Assembly: GCF_004210375.1 (NCBI RefSeq)
Contig: NC_134832.1
Location: 152,145,592 to 152,209,591, forward strand
DNA: 64,000 bases
Direction: 5' to 3'
Source: Tachypleus tridentatus
Lineage: Eukaryota; Arthropoda; Merostomata; Xiphosura; Limulidae
The translations under genes and the position numbers were made by a program. How positions within the stretch are numbered: the first letter of the stretch is position 1; each line of letters opens with the position of its first letter. Below are positions 39,701 through 47,286 of the stretch, piece by piece. The notes under the pieces were generated by a model. The model had not been told where the DNA came from and searched no databases. It was given only the letters and a program-made list of their open reading frames with translations.

Positions 39701-42480
39701 CTCTCAAAATTATTAGACTAAGTTTTTGGTATCTAAAAAATAGTATTTCACATCTGGGATTTTTTTTTTTTTTACCACTAGAATTTCTTGGCAAGGTCTG
39801 TGGTAACCAAAGGTCTTGTTTAATGTTTGGGAAGCCCTTTTCTTCAACAGTAGAAGGTCTGTGGTAACCAAAGGTCTTGTCCAATGTTTGGGAAGCCCTT
39901 TTCTTCAACAGTAGAAGGTCTGTGGTAACCAAAGGTCTTGTCCAATGTTTGGGAAGACCTTTTCTTCAACAGTAGAACTTCTCAGCTAGTGCTGTGGTAG
40001 CAACATGTCTTACTCAATGTTATTTGTATAAAGTGTGAAAAGGTCTTGGGTTTTTGTGTAATAATAAGTGATGTCCAAGAATGCATCTTTAGACAAACAT
40101 TAACCAGTACCAAGACAAACCCTCTGAAGATGGATTCTTGTATGTAATGATAGGACTTCCCAGTGGAGGTCTTGTACTTTCAGTTTACACCTTCTAGGAT
40201 CCAAACGTTCACTCACATGTTTACTGTGCATGGTGACCAATTAAGAGAATTGTGGCGGTTAAAGGGTATCTGGGTTGCTCTTACACACCTCTTTAGCTTT
40301 GATTTCTTATAAACAGGTGGCCTTGGGGTGGATTCTCCTGAAGGCCAGTCAACTGGTCCTATTGGACTATGGTCAATGGGGTACCAATATTGGATATTCT
40401 CAATGGGTGTTGTGGACATTGTGTATGATGCTGGTGTTTGCAGGGATGCCAGGGTTTTGTGAGCACTATATCCAGTTTCCTTTTTGACATTCTTGTGCAT
40501 CTCTTCATAGGACTTAAAGGTTGAGTGGGACCTTCAATAATTATTCTGTAATTATGGATTCCCCTATTTTATAAAAAAAGCAAAAAGCATATTTCATTGG
40601 TAAATCACCACATATTGAAGACTTTGACCAGCAAAGTTCAACTATTTTTTATGGTGCATCTCATTTTTTAATTTGCATTCCTTGTCGGGAAAAAAACTTT
40701 AGGACAGATATTTCCCATTTTGTATTCAGAAGGGATTAAAGGGTCTTGCTGGATTTCCACAGTCACTTAAAGCTATGTTCTTGATGGAAACATCTACACC
40801 AAAACACGCTGAACTCCTCCTGAATTCAAAGGCCATGAGGGGGATATACCTTTTGAGTTTACTCACCATGCTATGCTGAATAACTCTTTGAATTGGAGAT
40901 CCTTGATGGTTTATTCTGCCAAGGCCTTTCTGTAGTGTAATGAATCTACTTGTAAAGATGGAATTATGCTGCCTATCGGTGTTTTTTTTTTTGTTTGCAT
41001 CTCCACATTCTCCTTTTTCTATCAAGGCATGTTATCTTCATTGTAATGTATGACCATATATAATCCTAACTAATCTTCTCTGGTGTTTTCAGTGTTAGCA
41101 GCTTGGTCATTTGAAGAAGGCATCTTGTCGTGGTTCTTGCTGTGTTAACTGTAATATTTCCCATTTCTCTCACTTTTGTTCTTGTCTTAAGTAGGTGGAG
41201 AATGAAGAGGTAGAGTAGTTAAAATGTCAATAAATTTTGTACCCTAAGGTTAAAAGGTTATTGTTCCCTGCTGCATCTCTGGCATGTGTCACTGCACTGT
41301 GCTTCACTGCTACCATGGGTGTGCAGATGGATCTTTCTGTGCTTCCATTGGAGATTTTATACTACACAAAAAATCTTTTGTTATCTATGCATAAATAAGT
41401 TGAAGTCAATGTATACTTTGTTTCTGTCTCTGCTGCTGTTTCCAATGATGGCCCAAACTCATCTCCTTTAGCCTTGGTGTGCATAATGGTTCTGTATTCA
41501 AGGCTTGGCTTTGAGCCAGTTAGCAGTCAACTTGGAGTAAGCAACGTGATAACCTACTTTTTCCAGATTAAACCTATTGTTGCTCTTTGTCTTGTTACCA
41601 TAAGGATTGGAAGGAAGTTCTTGTTAAGGTATGCATTAGTCAGTTTTTAACTCCCATTTGTTTTTTTTTTGTTTTGTTCTTTTTGCCTTTTGATATTGAA
41701 GTCACAATATTGCACATTTTACTGCTATGCCATCACTATGATCATGAATGGTGGCACCATTTTTGATTTTTTTTTTTGTGTTTGTTAGTGACACTCTAAC
41801 ATCATGGGTAATAGTGACTGTCCAACTTAATTGTGTTTTTAAATTTTTTTTGTTGTCTTTTTAATTCTTTTTGAACCTTTTCAAATCTGATCTTAGAAAA
41901 TTTACTTTATTTTTACATGTTCTAGAATTTTACTTCTACATGTTTGCCACTTGTTTGGTGCAGATAGCCTCATTACTTTGTACTATAAAATGTCAACCAA
42001 CCGAGACAAATTTTCCTATTAAATTGAACATGACCTTCAACCAGCAGCAGGTCAAGCTTGTCGACTAAATGCACACCCAAACATTTTAACACTAATCTTC
42101 AACCCATTGGATTGAATTATATTCCCAGTTTAAACTAACAAAATTGTTTTCCCTTTTTTAACTCTACATATTTTGATATTAACACATGAACAAAAATTAC
42201 AAAGATGATTTATTTTACCATGTAACTAAGTTAGTTTATTCTGTTTAACAGTTTGTTTGTCTCCTGGTAATATAATATTAGTAGCATGATGTAACTGACT
42301 CGTTGGTGATTTCTAGGTTTCCATGGAGCTTTGGACTCTAAACTTCATGAATTTTCTCTTCTACGTCTGAAAACCTCGTCAGCAATTGGAGCTGCTTTCA
42401 TGGGAGCCAAAGCTGTTGGTGTGGAACTTCCACTGAATTTTAGTGAACATTTTTATCTACTTTATCATTTCAAATGTTGA
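9756..42480 (+). CDS. NAGK: N-acetyl-D-glucosamine kinase, complete, 10 coding exons
   Basis: The product phosphorylates free GlcNAc with ATP to GlcNAc-6-phosphate in cytosolic amino-sugar salvage (BadF/BcrA ATPase, actin-like hexokinase fold). Coding exons: 9756-9793, 25019-25103, 26071-26169, 32322-32463, 34168-34278, 35280-35392, 36933-37030 preceded by 35709-35796, 39514-39592 and 42317-42480. They total 1017 nt, or 338 residues, against 344 in human. Visible motifs: N-terminal phosphate loop CGLEGGAS (9-16); TNHL (38-41); GLSMSG (75-80); SDTVGS with the probable catalytic Asp at 110 (human Asp107 by family knowledge); GTGSN (129-133); CGGWGHLLGDEAS (146-158); PPHDI in exon 6; EEGDPL (228-233); CVGSVFKSWELL (271-282). 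Every intron is GT-AG and all phases join. The start is the first ATG after an in-frame TAA at 9738-9740 and has A at -3. The gene looks intact; intron 1 is unusually long (15.2 kb). Confidence 0.96.
10698..10794. repeat. Two-copy 48-bp direct repeat
   Basis: The copies share TAGTAAGT(T/C)GACAGT and AACAC(C/T)CTAGGT and are tandem within NAGK intron 1. Confidence 0.8.
11514..11793 (+). mobile_element. Family-1 SINE
   Basis: Head GGTCAGGTGGTTAAGAC with B box GGGTTCGAATCC, full body and tail CGAAATTCAAAAG. It lies in the sense direction in NAGK intron 1. Confidence 0.92.
13321..13405. repeat. AGT microsatellite inside a small duplication
   Basis: (AGT)n runs at 13328-13353. The flanking words CTAGAGGGCTTAGTAGTA and TATAATTCTTTGA occur on both sides, so the segment was duplicated and one copy expanded. 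Confidence 0.85.
13911..13993 (+). repeat. Dispersed repeat shared with intron 3
   Basis: GAACAGCTGGTATGGGTATTA and AACGTTTCGA...TTTTCAGGTTA recur at 27418-27478 and 28408-28441. This indicates a dispersed element whose internal part is expanded as the 67-bp array in intron 3. Confidence 0.7.
14010..14276 (+). mobile_element. Family-1 SINE
   Basis: Head CGACCAGGTGGTTAAGGCA, B-box-like GGCTTCGAATCCCC, conserved body and A-rich tail are present. It is moderately diverged. Confidence 0.9.
14450..14560 (-). mobile_element. SINE-like element with a third tRNA-type head
   Basis: Reverse strand shows AATGCTAAAATCAGGGGTTCGATTCCCC, a B-box hairpin typical of a tRNA T arm, followed by a GGCTTTGCTATAAG tail. 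Similar fragments are seen at 8116-8180 and 14885-14963. Confidence 0.6.
14722..14826 (+). mobile_element. Family-1 SINE, 5'-truncated
   Basis: Only the 3' half is present, from GGTGGTGATGACTA to TAAAATTCAAAACAAAT. Confidence 0.85.
14885..14963 (+). mobile_element. Fragment of third SINE type
   Basis: AATGCTAAAATTCGAGGCTCGATTCCCC followed by GGTGGACACA and a TAAACAAAC end resembles the element at 14450-14560 in opposite orientation. Confidence 0.55.
15797..18965. repeat. 44-bp tandem array, 72 copies
   Basis: The array measures 3169 bp, which is 72 x 44 plus the single inserted A near 16735. Units contain TACTAACTTTCCCTACCAG and GCGTCTGTACAATAGTTG. Only three positions vary repeatedly: GTTACT/GCTACT, TTGAT/TTGGT and CCCTACC/CCCAACC. 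It lies in NAGK intron 1. The homogeneity implies recent amplification or ongoing homogenisation. Confidence 0.98.
19474..19734. repeat. Three-copy 87-bp tandem repeat
   Basis: Copies start at 19474, 19561 and 19648 and are almost identical (one G/A change in ATTATGCATAAT). Each has two small palindromes, ATTATGCATAAT and CTTGTACAAG. Confidence 0.95.
19912..20017. repeat. Two-copy 53-bp direct repeat
   Basis: GGTGAAAGAAGTGGTTCTTT and AACATGGTGAAT recur at 53-bp spacing. Confidence 0.85.
20868..20960 (-). mobile_element. SINE fragment (tail plus T-arm remnant)
   Basis: TAAGCACAAAGCTACACGAT followed by GGCTATCTGTGCT is the reverse of the family-2 tail, and GAATCCGGTTTCTAACGTTG retains part of the head. 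Confidence 0.65.
21915..22069. repeat. 56-bp imperfect palindrome with 43-bp spacer
   Basis: The arms 21915-21970 and 22014-22069 are reverse complements with three mismatches and contain GGAACGTTATACTTGCTTGA. It could fold into a long hairpin or represent a small foldback element. Confidence 0.93.
22521..22920 (-). pseudogene. pogo/Tigger-type transposase fragment (DDE domain, C-terminal)
   Basis: On the - strand the sequence reads FLDN (catalytic Asp block), one stop, then LPPCTTSVLQSLDNGITQ, which is the diagnostic pogo/Tigger/jerky block before the last catalytic acid. KYRKLMLQHI, IDMLDGI and CFQNCGF follow. The N-terminal helix-turn-helix part is missing. Decayed sequence seems to continue to about 22250 with more stops. 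Confidence 0.85.
24239..24512 (+). mobile_element. Family-1 SINE
   Basis: Head GCCCGGCATGGCCAATTGGT through the body to CGTGAAGTTCAAAC. Near-identical flanks TTCATCACGT and TTCGTCACGT look like a 10-bp target duplication with one change. Confidence 0.92.
24560..24590. repeat. ATT microsatellite
   Basis: A short (ATT)n run lies shortly after the SINE in NAGK intron 1. Confidence 0.8.
25019..25103 (+). CDS. NAGK: NAGK coding exon 2
   Basis: The exon follows the acceptor TTTTGTAG and precedes the donor GTGAGT. It encodes residues 14-41, from GASFSK through VLVKGNGEIL to TNHL, aligning with the second strand of the N-terminal lobe. Intron phase is 2 on the left and 0 on the right. Confidence 0.93.
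26071..26169 (+). CDS. NAGK: NAGK coding exon 3
   Basis: The exon follows TTGCTAACAG and precedes GTAAGT. Its 33 codons (residues 42-74) begin LVGKDEC and contain AKKEAGVDP, matching the human block LIGTDKC...AKRKAGVDP. Both borders are phase 0. Confidence 0.95.
27480..28120. repeat. 67-bp tandem array, about 9 copies
   Basis: Units contain ACGGCTAGTATGGATAG, AAGGCACTAATAGAGGAGCG and AACAACGTTTATGTATT. Two copies are shortened or scrambled near 27680-27810. The right end runs into the dispersed repeat AACGTTTCGACCTTCTTCGG. Confidence 0.95.
28140..28269 (+). mobile_element. Family-2 SINE, full length, with perfect target-site duplication
   Basis: Head CCAGTGGCTCAACGGTATG, B-box-like GGTTTCGATACCC, GTGGGCAGAGCA and tail GTGTAGCTTTGTGCTTAATT with an A-rich end. 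The 13-bp duplication TCTTCGGTCATCG is exact at 28127-28139 and 28270-28282. Confidence 0.95.
28309..28362. repeat. Inverted copy of the 67-bp unit
   Basis: GTTGTTCGCTCCTCTACTAG and the following bases are the reverse complement of the unit in 27480-28120, so the locus can form a stem across the SINE. Confidence 0.85.
28880..29542 (-). pseudogene. Tc1-like transposase, decayed
   Basis: The - strand reads MAKAKRLTEFERGRIVEL from 29542, then after stops SGRPKTISPALSRKIRR (paired-like DNA-binding arm), then frame changes and SDEKKFNLDGPDNFQRNW, GGGS and FQVIQGCQTAAGY, which are DDE-domain blocks of Tc1 elements. The last catalytic region is lost. Several stops and frameshifts make it non-functional. 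Confidence 0.92.
29659..29865. repeat. Tc1 terminal inverted-repeat end with internal direct repeat
   Basis: The right edge reads GGCCAGCAGTG followed by TA at 29866-29867. The word GACCTTAAGACTTTGGCCAG is echoed inside as GGCCTTAAACTTTGACCAG at 29659-29677, the IR/DR arrangement known in Tc1-like elements. The opposite terminus was not found. Confidence 0.7.
32322..32463 (+). CDS. NAGK: NAGK coding exon 4
   Basis: The exon follows TTTGCTAG and precedes GTAATG. It encodes residues 75-121, with GLSMSG at the start and the SDTVGS motif carrying the probable catalytic base Asp110. It ends in phase 1, and the Gly codon is completed in exon 5. Confidence 0.95.
32464..34167 (+). other. NAGK intron 4
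   Basis: This GT-AG intron is 1.7 kb long. Apart from a two-copy 33-bp direct repeat at 32911-32979 (word TATCCTATACATGTCGTG) I see no element in it. A 100-codon open frame at 33819-34121 shows no family resemblance and is probably chance. Confidence 0.8.
32911..32979. repeat. Two-copy 33-bp direct repeat
   Basis: TATCCTATACATGTCGTGT followed by AACAAACATTCTTT is repeated with one substitution in NAGK intron 4. Confidence 0.9.
34168..34278 (+). CDS. NAGK: NAGK coding exon 5
   Basis: The exon follows CATCCACCAG and precedes GTATTA. It encodes residues 122-158 and contains the most conserved motifs of the enzyme, GTGSN and CGGWGHLLGDEAS, which line the ATP and sugar sites. Confidence 0.97.
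35280..35392 (+). CDS. NAGK: NAGK coding exon 6
   Basis: The exon follows TTTCTGATAG and precedes GTACAG. It encodes residues 159-196 (AFWISRKAIKIIFDAEDN then PPHDI), matching human AYWIAHQAVKIVFDSIDN and PHDI. Confidence 0.96.
35709..35796 (+). CDS. NAGK: NAGK coding exon 7
   Basis: The exon follows TTTTCCTTAAAG and precedes GTAAGT. It encodes residues 197-225, ending FFAGLCVKLAH, which aligns with human RFAGFCRKIAE. Left border is phase 0, right border phase 1. Confidence 0.93.
36933..37030 (+). CDS. NAGK: NAGK coding exon 8
   Basis: The exon follows TTTATCCAG and precedes GTAAGT. It encodes residues 226-258, including EEGDPLCRFLF and AGRELAKHI, which match human QQGDPLSRYIF and AGEMLGRHI. 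Confidence 0.95.
37031..39513 (+). other. NAGK intron 8
   Basis: This 2.5-kb GT-AG intron contains poly-T at 37370-37385 and poly-A at 37672-37691. The poly-A tract may mark the end of an unrecognised retroposed sequence. Nothing else is identifiable. Confidence 0.75.
39514..39592 (+). CDS. NAGK: NAGK coding exon 9
   Basis: The exon follows TTCTTTGTAG and precedes GTAAGT. It encodes residues 259-284 with LPVVCVGSVFKSWELLKD, nearly identical to the human ILCVGSVWKSWELLKE block. Confidence 0.96.
39593..42316 (+). other. NAGK intron 9
   Basis: This 2.7-kb intron carries a three-copy 61-bp tandem repeat near its 5' end. The remaining T-rich sequence has no gene or element I can name. Confidence 0.8.
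39795..39977. repeat. Three-copy 61-bp tandem repeat
   Basis: Copies start at 39795, 39856 and 39917 (GGTCTGTGGTAACCAAAGG). A fourth, degenerate copy may follow. Confidence 0.92.
42317..42480 (+). CDS. NAGK: NAGK coding exon 10 (stop)
   Basis: The exon follows GATTTCTAG. It encodes residues 285-338 and ends in TGA at 42478-42480. SAIGAAFMGAKAVG matches human SALGGASLGARHIG. The last residues (YLLYHFKC) replace the human tail FYSYTFS. Confidence 0.94.
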
Positions 42481-42602
42481 AACAGTGTATACATTTTAGA
42501 TTGGATGTTGTACATAGTGAAAAATTCTTTGCTTTTTTTAACTTTAATTTTCTTACACGGAAAGAAAGATATAAAATTACAAGATGTCTTATCCAGTATG
42601 CT

Positions 42603-42608
42603 AATAAA
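42603..42608 (+). terminator. Candidate NAGK poly(A) signal AATAAA
   Basis: This is the first AATAAA hexamer, 123 bp after the NAGK stop. Other hexamers follow (for example near 42952 and 43880), so the true 3' end cannot be fixed from sequence alone. Confidence 0.4.
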
Positions 42609-42750
42609 GGTAGAAACTCGATGAATGGACTCACTTTAAAGAATCTATGGTAACTTCCACACCAGGTTTACTTTTAATGAAATCTGAAAAATGATTACCA
42701 TGGTATCAAGAATTGACCACAACATGATTCCACATGAATTCTTCTATTGC

Positions 42751-43013
42751 TTAACCCTTTTGGCACTGAATAACAACTTTTAATGTTTGGCATGGCACTG
42801 AATATATATATATATTTGATACCTCTAATTACGGTATCAGTACTAAAAGCATGATATCTCGGCAATAACTCAACAAAAGTCCCTGAAATATTCAGTGATT
42901 GTACCCAACACTACATATGTTAAATTCAATACATTAGAATAACAGGAATAAAGAAAGGTCACCTGCTGAGCCTTCAAGTCGACTGCGGTCGCCAACCGTG
43001 CCGAAAGGGTTAA
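42751..43013. mobile_element. piggyBac-type MITE
   Basis: TTAA at both ends (42751-42754 and 43010-43013) bounds inverted termini CCCTTTTGGCAC and GTGCCGAAAGGG. It has no coding capacity and contains a short (TA)n. TTAA duplication with CCC...GGG ends is the hallmark of piggyBac-mobilised elements. Confidence 0.8.
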
Positions 43014-44067
43014 AATAGGCAAGCATTTCTGTCTGATTTTTGTATTCCTTCCTTCAAAGTTTGGCCTGACTTTTTGTTTTAGAAGTTATATACTATTATT
43101 ATATATAACCAGGATTTAATAAATATATTCCATTTGTTTTTTTATTGTGATATTGGAATAGTGTGTATTTCCATGTCTGACTGTGTAAGGTGGTATGATT
43201 TTCTATCTTCTGATATAACTGAAGTTAAACTTTATCAATTTTATAGTTATTTTAAAAAATGTGGCAAGAAAAAAAACATGAAAAAAATATTTGATTTTTA
43301 ACAAATTCTATTATAGTTTTCCAAGGTAATTTGAAGCTTGTATTAATGTATTCATTAGACATTCACTTCATTAGGAGAATATAAGACTACTGGTTCCTAC
43401 TGATGTGGGATTCAGACAATTGGAATACATAATAATCGATCCTTCAAGTATCTGGGTGCAAGCTTTTGTACTTGCATTTGATCATAATGAAGCCTTGTGA
43501 TCTGAATGTTTTGTGGATAAATTTGAGGCCTTTCTTGAACAGATTTTTTGTATAATACTTGCTTTAGTTGTAAACCCAGCCAATCACACACCCACCCACC
43601 CCACAGTATTTAAGTTCCCCCTACGAATTGGGAAAAAGTTTTAGTATCTGTTTTAAAATGTATACAAACTTTAGTATATTTCTAGTTTTTGAATATCTTA
43701 TGTCTGTTATAAAATAACATTATACTCCTGAATGAAGTTTGAACATTTTTAGTTAACTGTAAATAACTGTAGTATAAGGCATCTGGTATGAAGTAGTTAC
43801 TATAAGGAATACAAGTATTTCTTTACCTAAAGTGGCAACTGTGAGTGGGATAATAATATATCAGTGGATATCTTGTTTGTAATAAAGGTGATATTTGTGA
43901 TTAGTGTTGTATAAACACTTCATTAAAATGTGTTTGGTTTACAAGTAACTTGTTGAAGTCTTTGTTTTTATTTCACACTTAGTGATAGAAGAAGAAAAAT
44001 GACATTTGTGGCACACATGGACCATAGTGACAGACCATGGAGTTATCTAACTGTTGTTTCCTGTAGT

Positions 44068-44137
44068 AATTATGGGTTTTGATATCCACATAGGTACACC
44101 ACAGATAGCTTGTTGTGTATTTTTAACTAGAAACAAA
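44068..44137 (+). mobile_element. Family-2-like SINE fragment
   Basis: GGGTTTTGATATCCACAT, CACAGATAGC and TTGTGTA with an AACAAAC end resemble a degraded head-to-tail segment of family 2. Confidence 0.5.
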
Positions 44138-45779
44138 CACTTGGTAACTGTGTTTTACATTGTCTGATTTATAAAACACTGAGACTAATGTGCAGTAGAC
44201 AAATCACACTGATGGTGATAGAAAGTGTGGGGCTCGAATAAAACGTGCCAGCATAAACTTTCTGCTCTACTCTCACTTTTTGGAATGAAGCTTTACCTTT
44301 TGTTTTATGACAAGAAACCAAACCATGAAACTGCCCTTGACCACATAGTGATGCATTTATCTAGGTGTTTGAATTACAGTGCAGTCTTTTATTTGTGTTC
44401 TGTTTCCATAAGCAGAGGGAACTTCACAAAACTAACCTGTAATTCAGGGCTAGTCTAAGGACTATGTTTTTAGTTGGAGGTGCTTCCTCCAGCACTTGAT
44501 ACATTGATCTAATCTAAGAGTTTTAAAAACGTAAGAAATGGTGAACTGTAGTTTCAGTATGATGAACCTTGTGGCTTGGACTGTCCATGAAAAACATTTT
44601 TAATTCCTTGTTCTCTAATTACATTAATATTGTCATGTCAGAAGTCTGTAATGGGCTATCGGTTATAATTCTTTACAATGGTTATGACTAGTTTTTCTAA
44701 TGTGTGGTTTTTTTCCCTTCCTGTTCTGGATCTTTAAACACTGCTTGGCTTTGAGCTTTGTTATATATCCTGACTCAAACAGGTCTATCAAATAATTTAA
44801 TGATAAAAGCCAAAATGGTTGCACTACCTTCAATATGTCTTTAAAATCAGACTGGTAAACTGTTAACTTCAGTCTGTAAAATTAGTTTTACATGTTTTTT
44901 TTTTTTTCTTTAACCTGTGGTTTTCAGTTCCACTGCTGTCTAACAGAAGTTTCGTAATTACTAAAGAACTTGCATTCCAGAGATGTGTTACAGAATATAA
45001 TTTTGAATGAAAACAGCAATTGTAACTCGAAGGTGAACAAAACAAATCTGCCTGTCTTCAAAGATGAACAAAAATGTGGAAAAATTTAGATCCATGTTTG
45101 GATGGGACAAGAGATGTTATCTGTCTGAACAAACTGGTTAAAGTGTAGCATACTAGAATCCAACTCTCTAAAGGGTTATAAGCAGTTAAAACTGGATTTA
45201 AAAATGAGTGTCTTGTGTAGCTTTGTGCTTAATAATAAACAAATCCAGAAACCAACATTGCATACATCACCAGTTATTCAAAGTAGTATAACTCATACCA
45301 ATTTGTACAATTATTTGTAGTCACAGGGCAGAAATAAATAGTTTCAAGCCAGTGAATAACGCACTTTTTTACAACCAGTTGATATTTGGCTAGATGAATG
45401 TAGGTTGATATGCAAGACTTGGAACCCAAGTGGAATAAGATCATGGAAGGAAAAATTCATAGAAATACAAATGTCTATTAAAGGAACTTAGAATACATTT
45501 ATTTGAATTCTATTTGACAGGCTGTGAATGAATGTCAGTTTCTTTGTTAATGCTAAACTGTATTCTGTTGACAAGTTCTACTACCCCTGCAAAGGTGGCT
45601 TTTTGGTTTTCCCCAGTAAAAAAAAAAATAAAATAAAAATCCAAGTCTCTGAAAGCTATTAAAAATTATTTTTCTGAAGGTAAAGCTAACGTATTTAATA
45701 GAATATTGTATAATATTATGACATTTTACTTTACCAAAGCACTATCCACTCTTTGTTTTTATTAAATTTTTGTTTTTCA

Positions 45780-46008
45780 ATCATTGCTACACGATGGGTA
45801 TCTGTGCTAACTATCCCTAGTTTAGCAGTGTAAGACTAGAGGGAAGGCAGCTAGTCGTCATCACCCACCACCAACGAATAGTGGGATTGACTGTGGCATT
45901 ACAAAGCCCCCACGGATGAAAGGGTGAGCACGTGTGGTGCGACAGGGATTCAAACTCGTGACCCTCAGATTATAAGTCGAACGCCATAACCCACCTGGTC
46001 GTGCTGCG
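45780..46008 (-). mobile_element. Family-1 SINE, minus orientation
   Basis: The reverse strand has head CACGACCAGGTGGGTTATG, B box remnant and body to GATACCCATCGTGTAGC; the A-rich tail is lost. Confidence 0.9.
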
Positions 46009-46473
46009 TCTGTTTTTATTAAAACATTTTTAGAAAATGTATACTATCTGTGTTGGTAATATTTCATCTGGATTACAAGTATTATCATATGTTTTAAATG
46101 GATTGTTAAAGCTGACATTCAAGAAATTTCCCAAGTGACAGACATTTCGCATTGTTCAAGAATGGTATCGAAAGACCTTTCATTCTTGCTAGTTTCAGTG
46201 AATTTATTTTGTCATTTTAGCAGAAAGTATAAAAAGACGGTCTTTGAAATTGTCCTACTATGTCAGTTACATAGTTGTAAATAATTAGGTTAAGGTTTTA
46301 AATTATTTAGTTGTTGGAATATAAAATATTGCATAACTAAAGCTTTGCCTGTTCTGAGTGTAATGGTACTTTTGTAATATTAAAGGGATGACTGTTAAAA
46401 AAACCATCTCTTATCCACCTTGTCTTGAGTTAACCTGCTCTGATTAATTCACCATATACCACTCGAAACAATA

Positions 46474-46720
46474 AGGCCCGGTGTGGCCTAGTGCTTTGTT
46501 AGCTGTGCAAAGAGTTGTCCAAGGTTTGATTCAGTGCTTAAGAAGCTCTGTAGTTTCGCCTGCCAGAATATTAGAAAATCGATATTCCGTTTTTCAGTAG
46601 TCGTGCTTGGTAGCAGTTAATGCTGATTGGTTGCCTTCTATCTGGTCGGAGCTCTAAATTAGGGTTGGCTATGCCTGAATCTAGACGATTAGCTGAGTGC
46701 TAACGTTTAATTTGGAAAAT
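46474..46720 (+). mobile_element. Diverged SINE sharing the family-1 layout
   Basis: It begins GGCCCGGTGTGGCCTAGTG and retains the block GCCTTCTATCTGG...CTAAATTAGGGTTGGCT in the same order as family 1, but the middle part is different. Confidence 0.6.
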
Positions 46721-46791
46721 ACTAATAAATATTTGACCGAATAAAATGCTGAAATAAAGAAAGCACAGAAACCTTTTCATTCGTTGTTTTG

Positions 46792-46797
46792 TTTATT
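46792..46797 (-). terminator. Poly(A) signal AATAAA of the LRR gene
   Basis: TTTATT on the + strand reads AATAAA on the - strand, 138 bp past the stop codon. This is a plausible distance for a short 3' UTR. Confidence 0.5.
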
Positions 46798-46934
46798 AAT
46801 GATGTAGACAACTATACACGTTCTTGTTTATTTAAATTTTAGCAGGGTGATATTTTCAGGACAAAAAATTAAAAGAGCAAAAAAGACTTTCAGTAATTTA
46901 ATTTCAGACCACTGTCGTTACCGTAATTTCTCAA

Positions 46935-47286
46935 TCAGTTAAACAACAAATCCTTGTAAAACATGAGAAGGTAAACCAACGTCACCTGACAATTTGTTGT
47001 GGTGCGAACGACTGTATGTCTGTCTGCACGTTCGAAATTCGACTTGACCAGTTCGAAGTATTTCCCGTCGCTAAGCACTAAAGATTTCAGTCGAAGACAC
47101 TTGACTCTGATGGAGTCGATGGCTTTACTGCTGCGGTCGCTAAACCTTAAAGTATCCTGATCCCAGCGGATTTCTGCTCTCTCTAGCTGGTCACAGTTAT
47201 TGGCAATACCGTCCATCAGAGAATCAACGTGGATCTTTTGGTGGATCTTTTGACAACAACCTTCGGGCATTCCCATGACAAGAATC
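46935..47286 (-). CDS. LRR protein terminal exon D
   Basis: Minus-strand acceptor CTGTTGAAG precedes it, and the first base completes the Lys codon from exon C. The exon encodes ILVMGMPEGCCQKIHQKIH, one LRR-like strand (LERAEIRW), RVKCLRLKSLVLSDGKYF, then a basic/polar tail NFERADRHTVVRTTTNCQV and YKDLLFN before TGA. Confidence 0.92.

Larger units (their letters stand above)
42481..46791. other. Convergent intergenic region
   Basis: This separates the 3' ends of the two genes. It contains a piggyBac-type MITE, a SINE-tail fragment near 44068-44137, a minus-strand SINE at 45780-46008 and a diverged SINE at 46474-46720. No open frame here resembles a known protein. Confidence 0.75.

Noticed and set aside
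40213-41025. Two minus-strand frames of 95-99 codons in NAGK intron 9
   Set aside because: Composition is unremarkable and no transposase, RT or host protein motif was seen.
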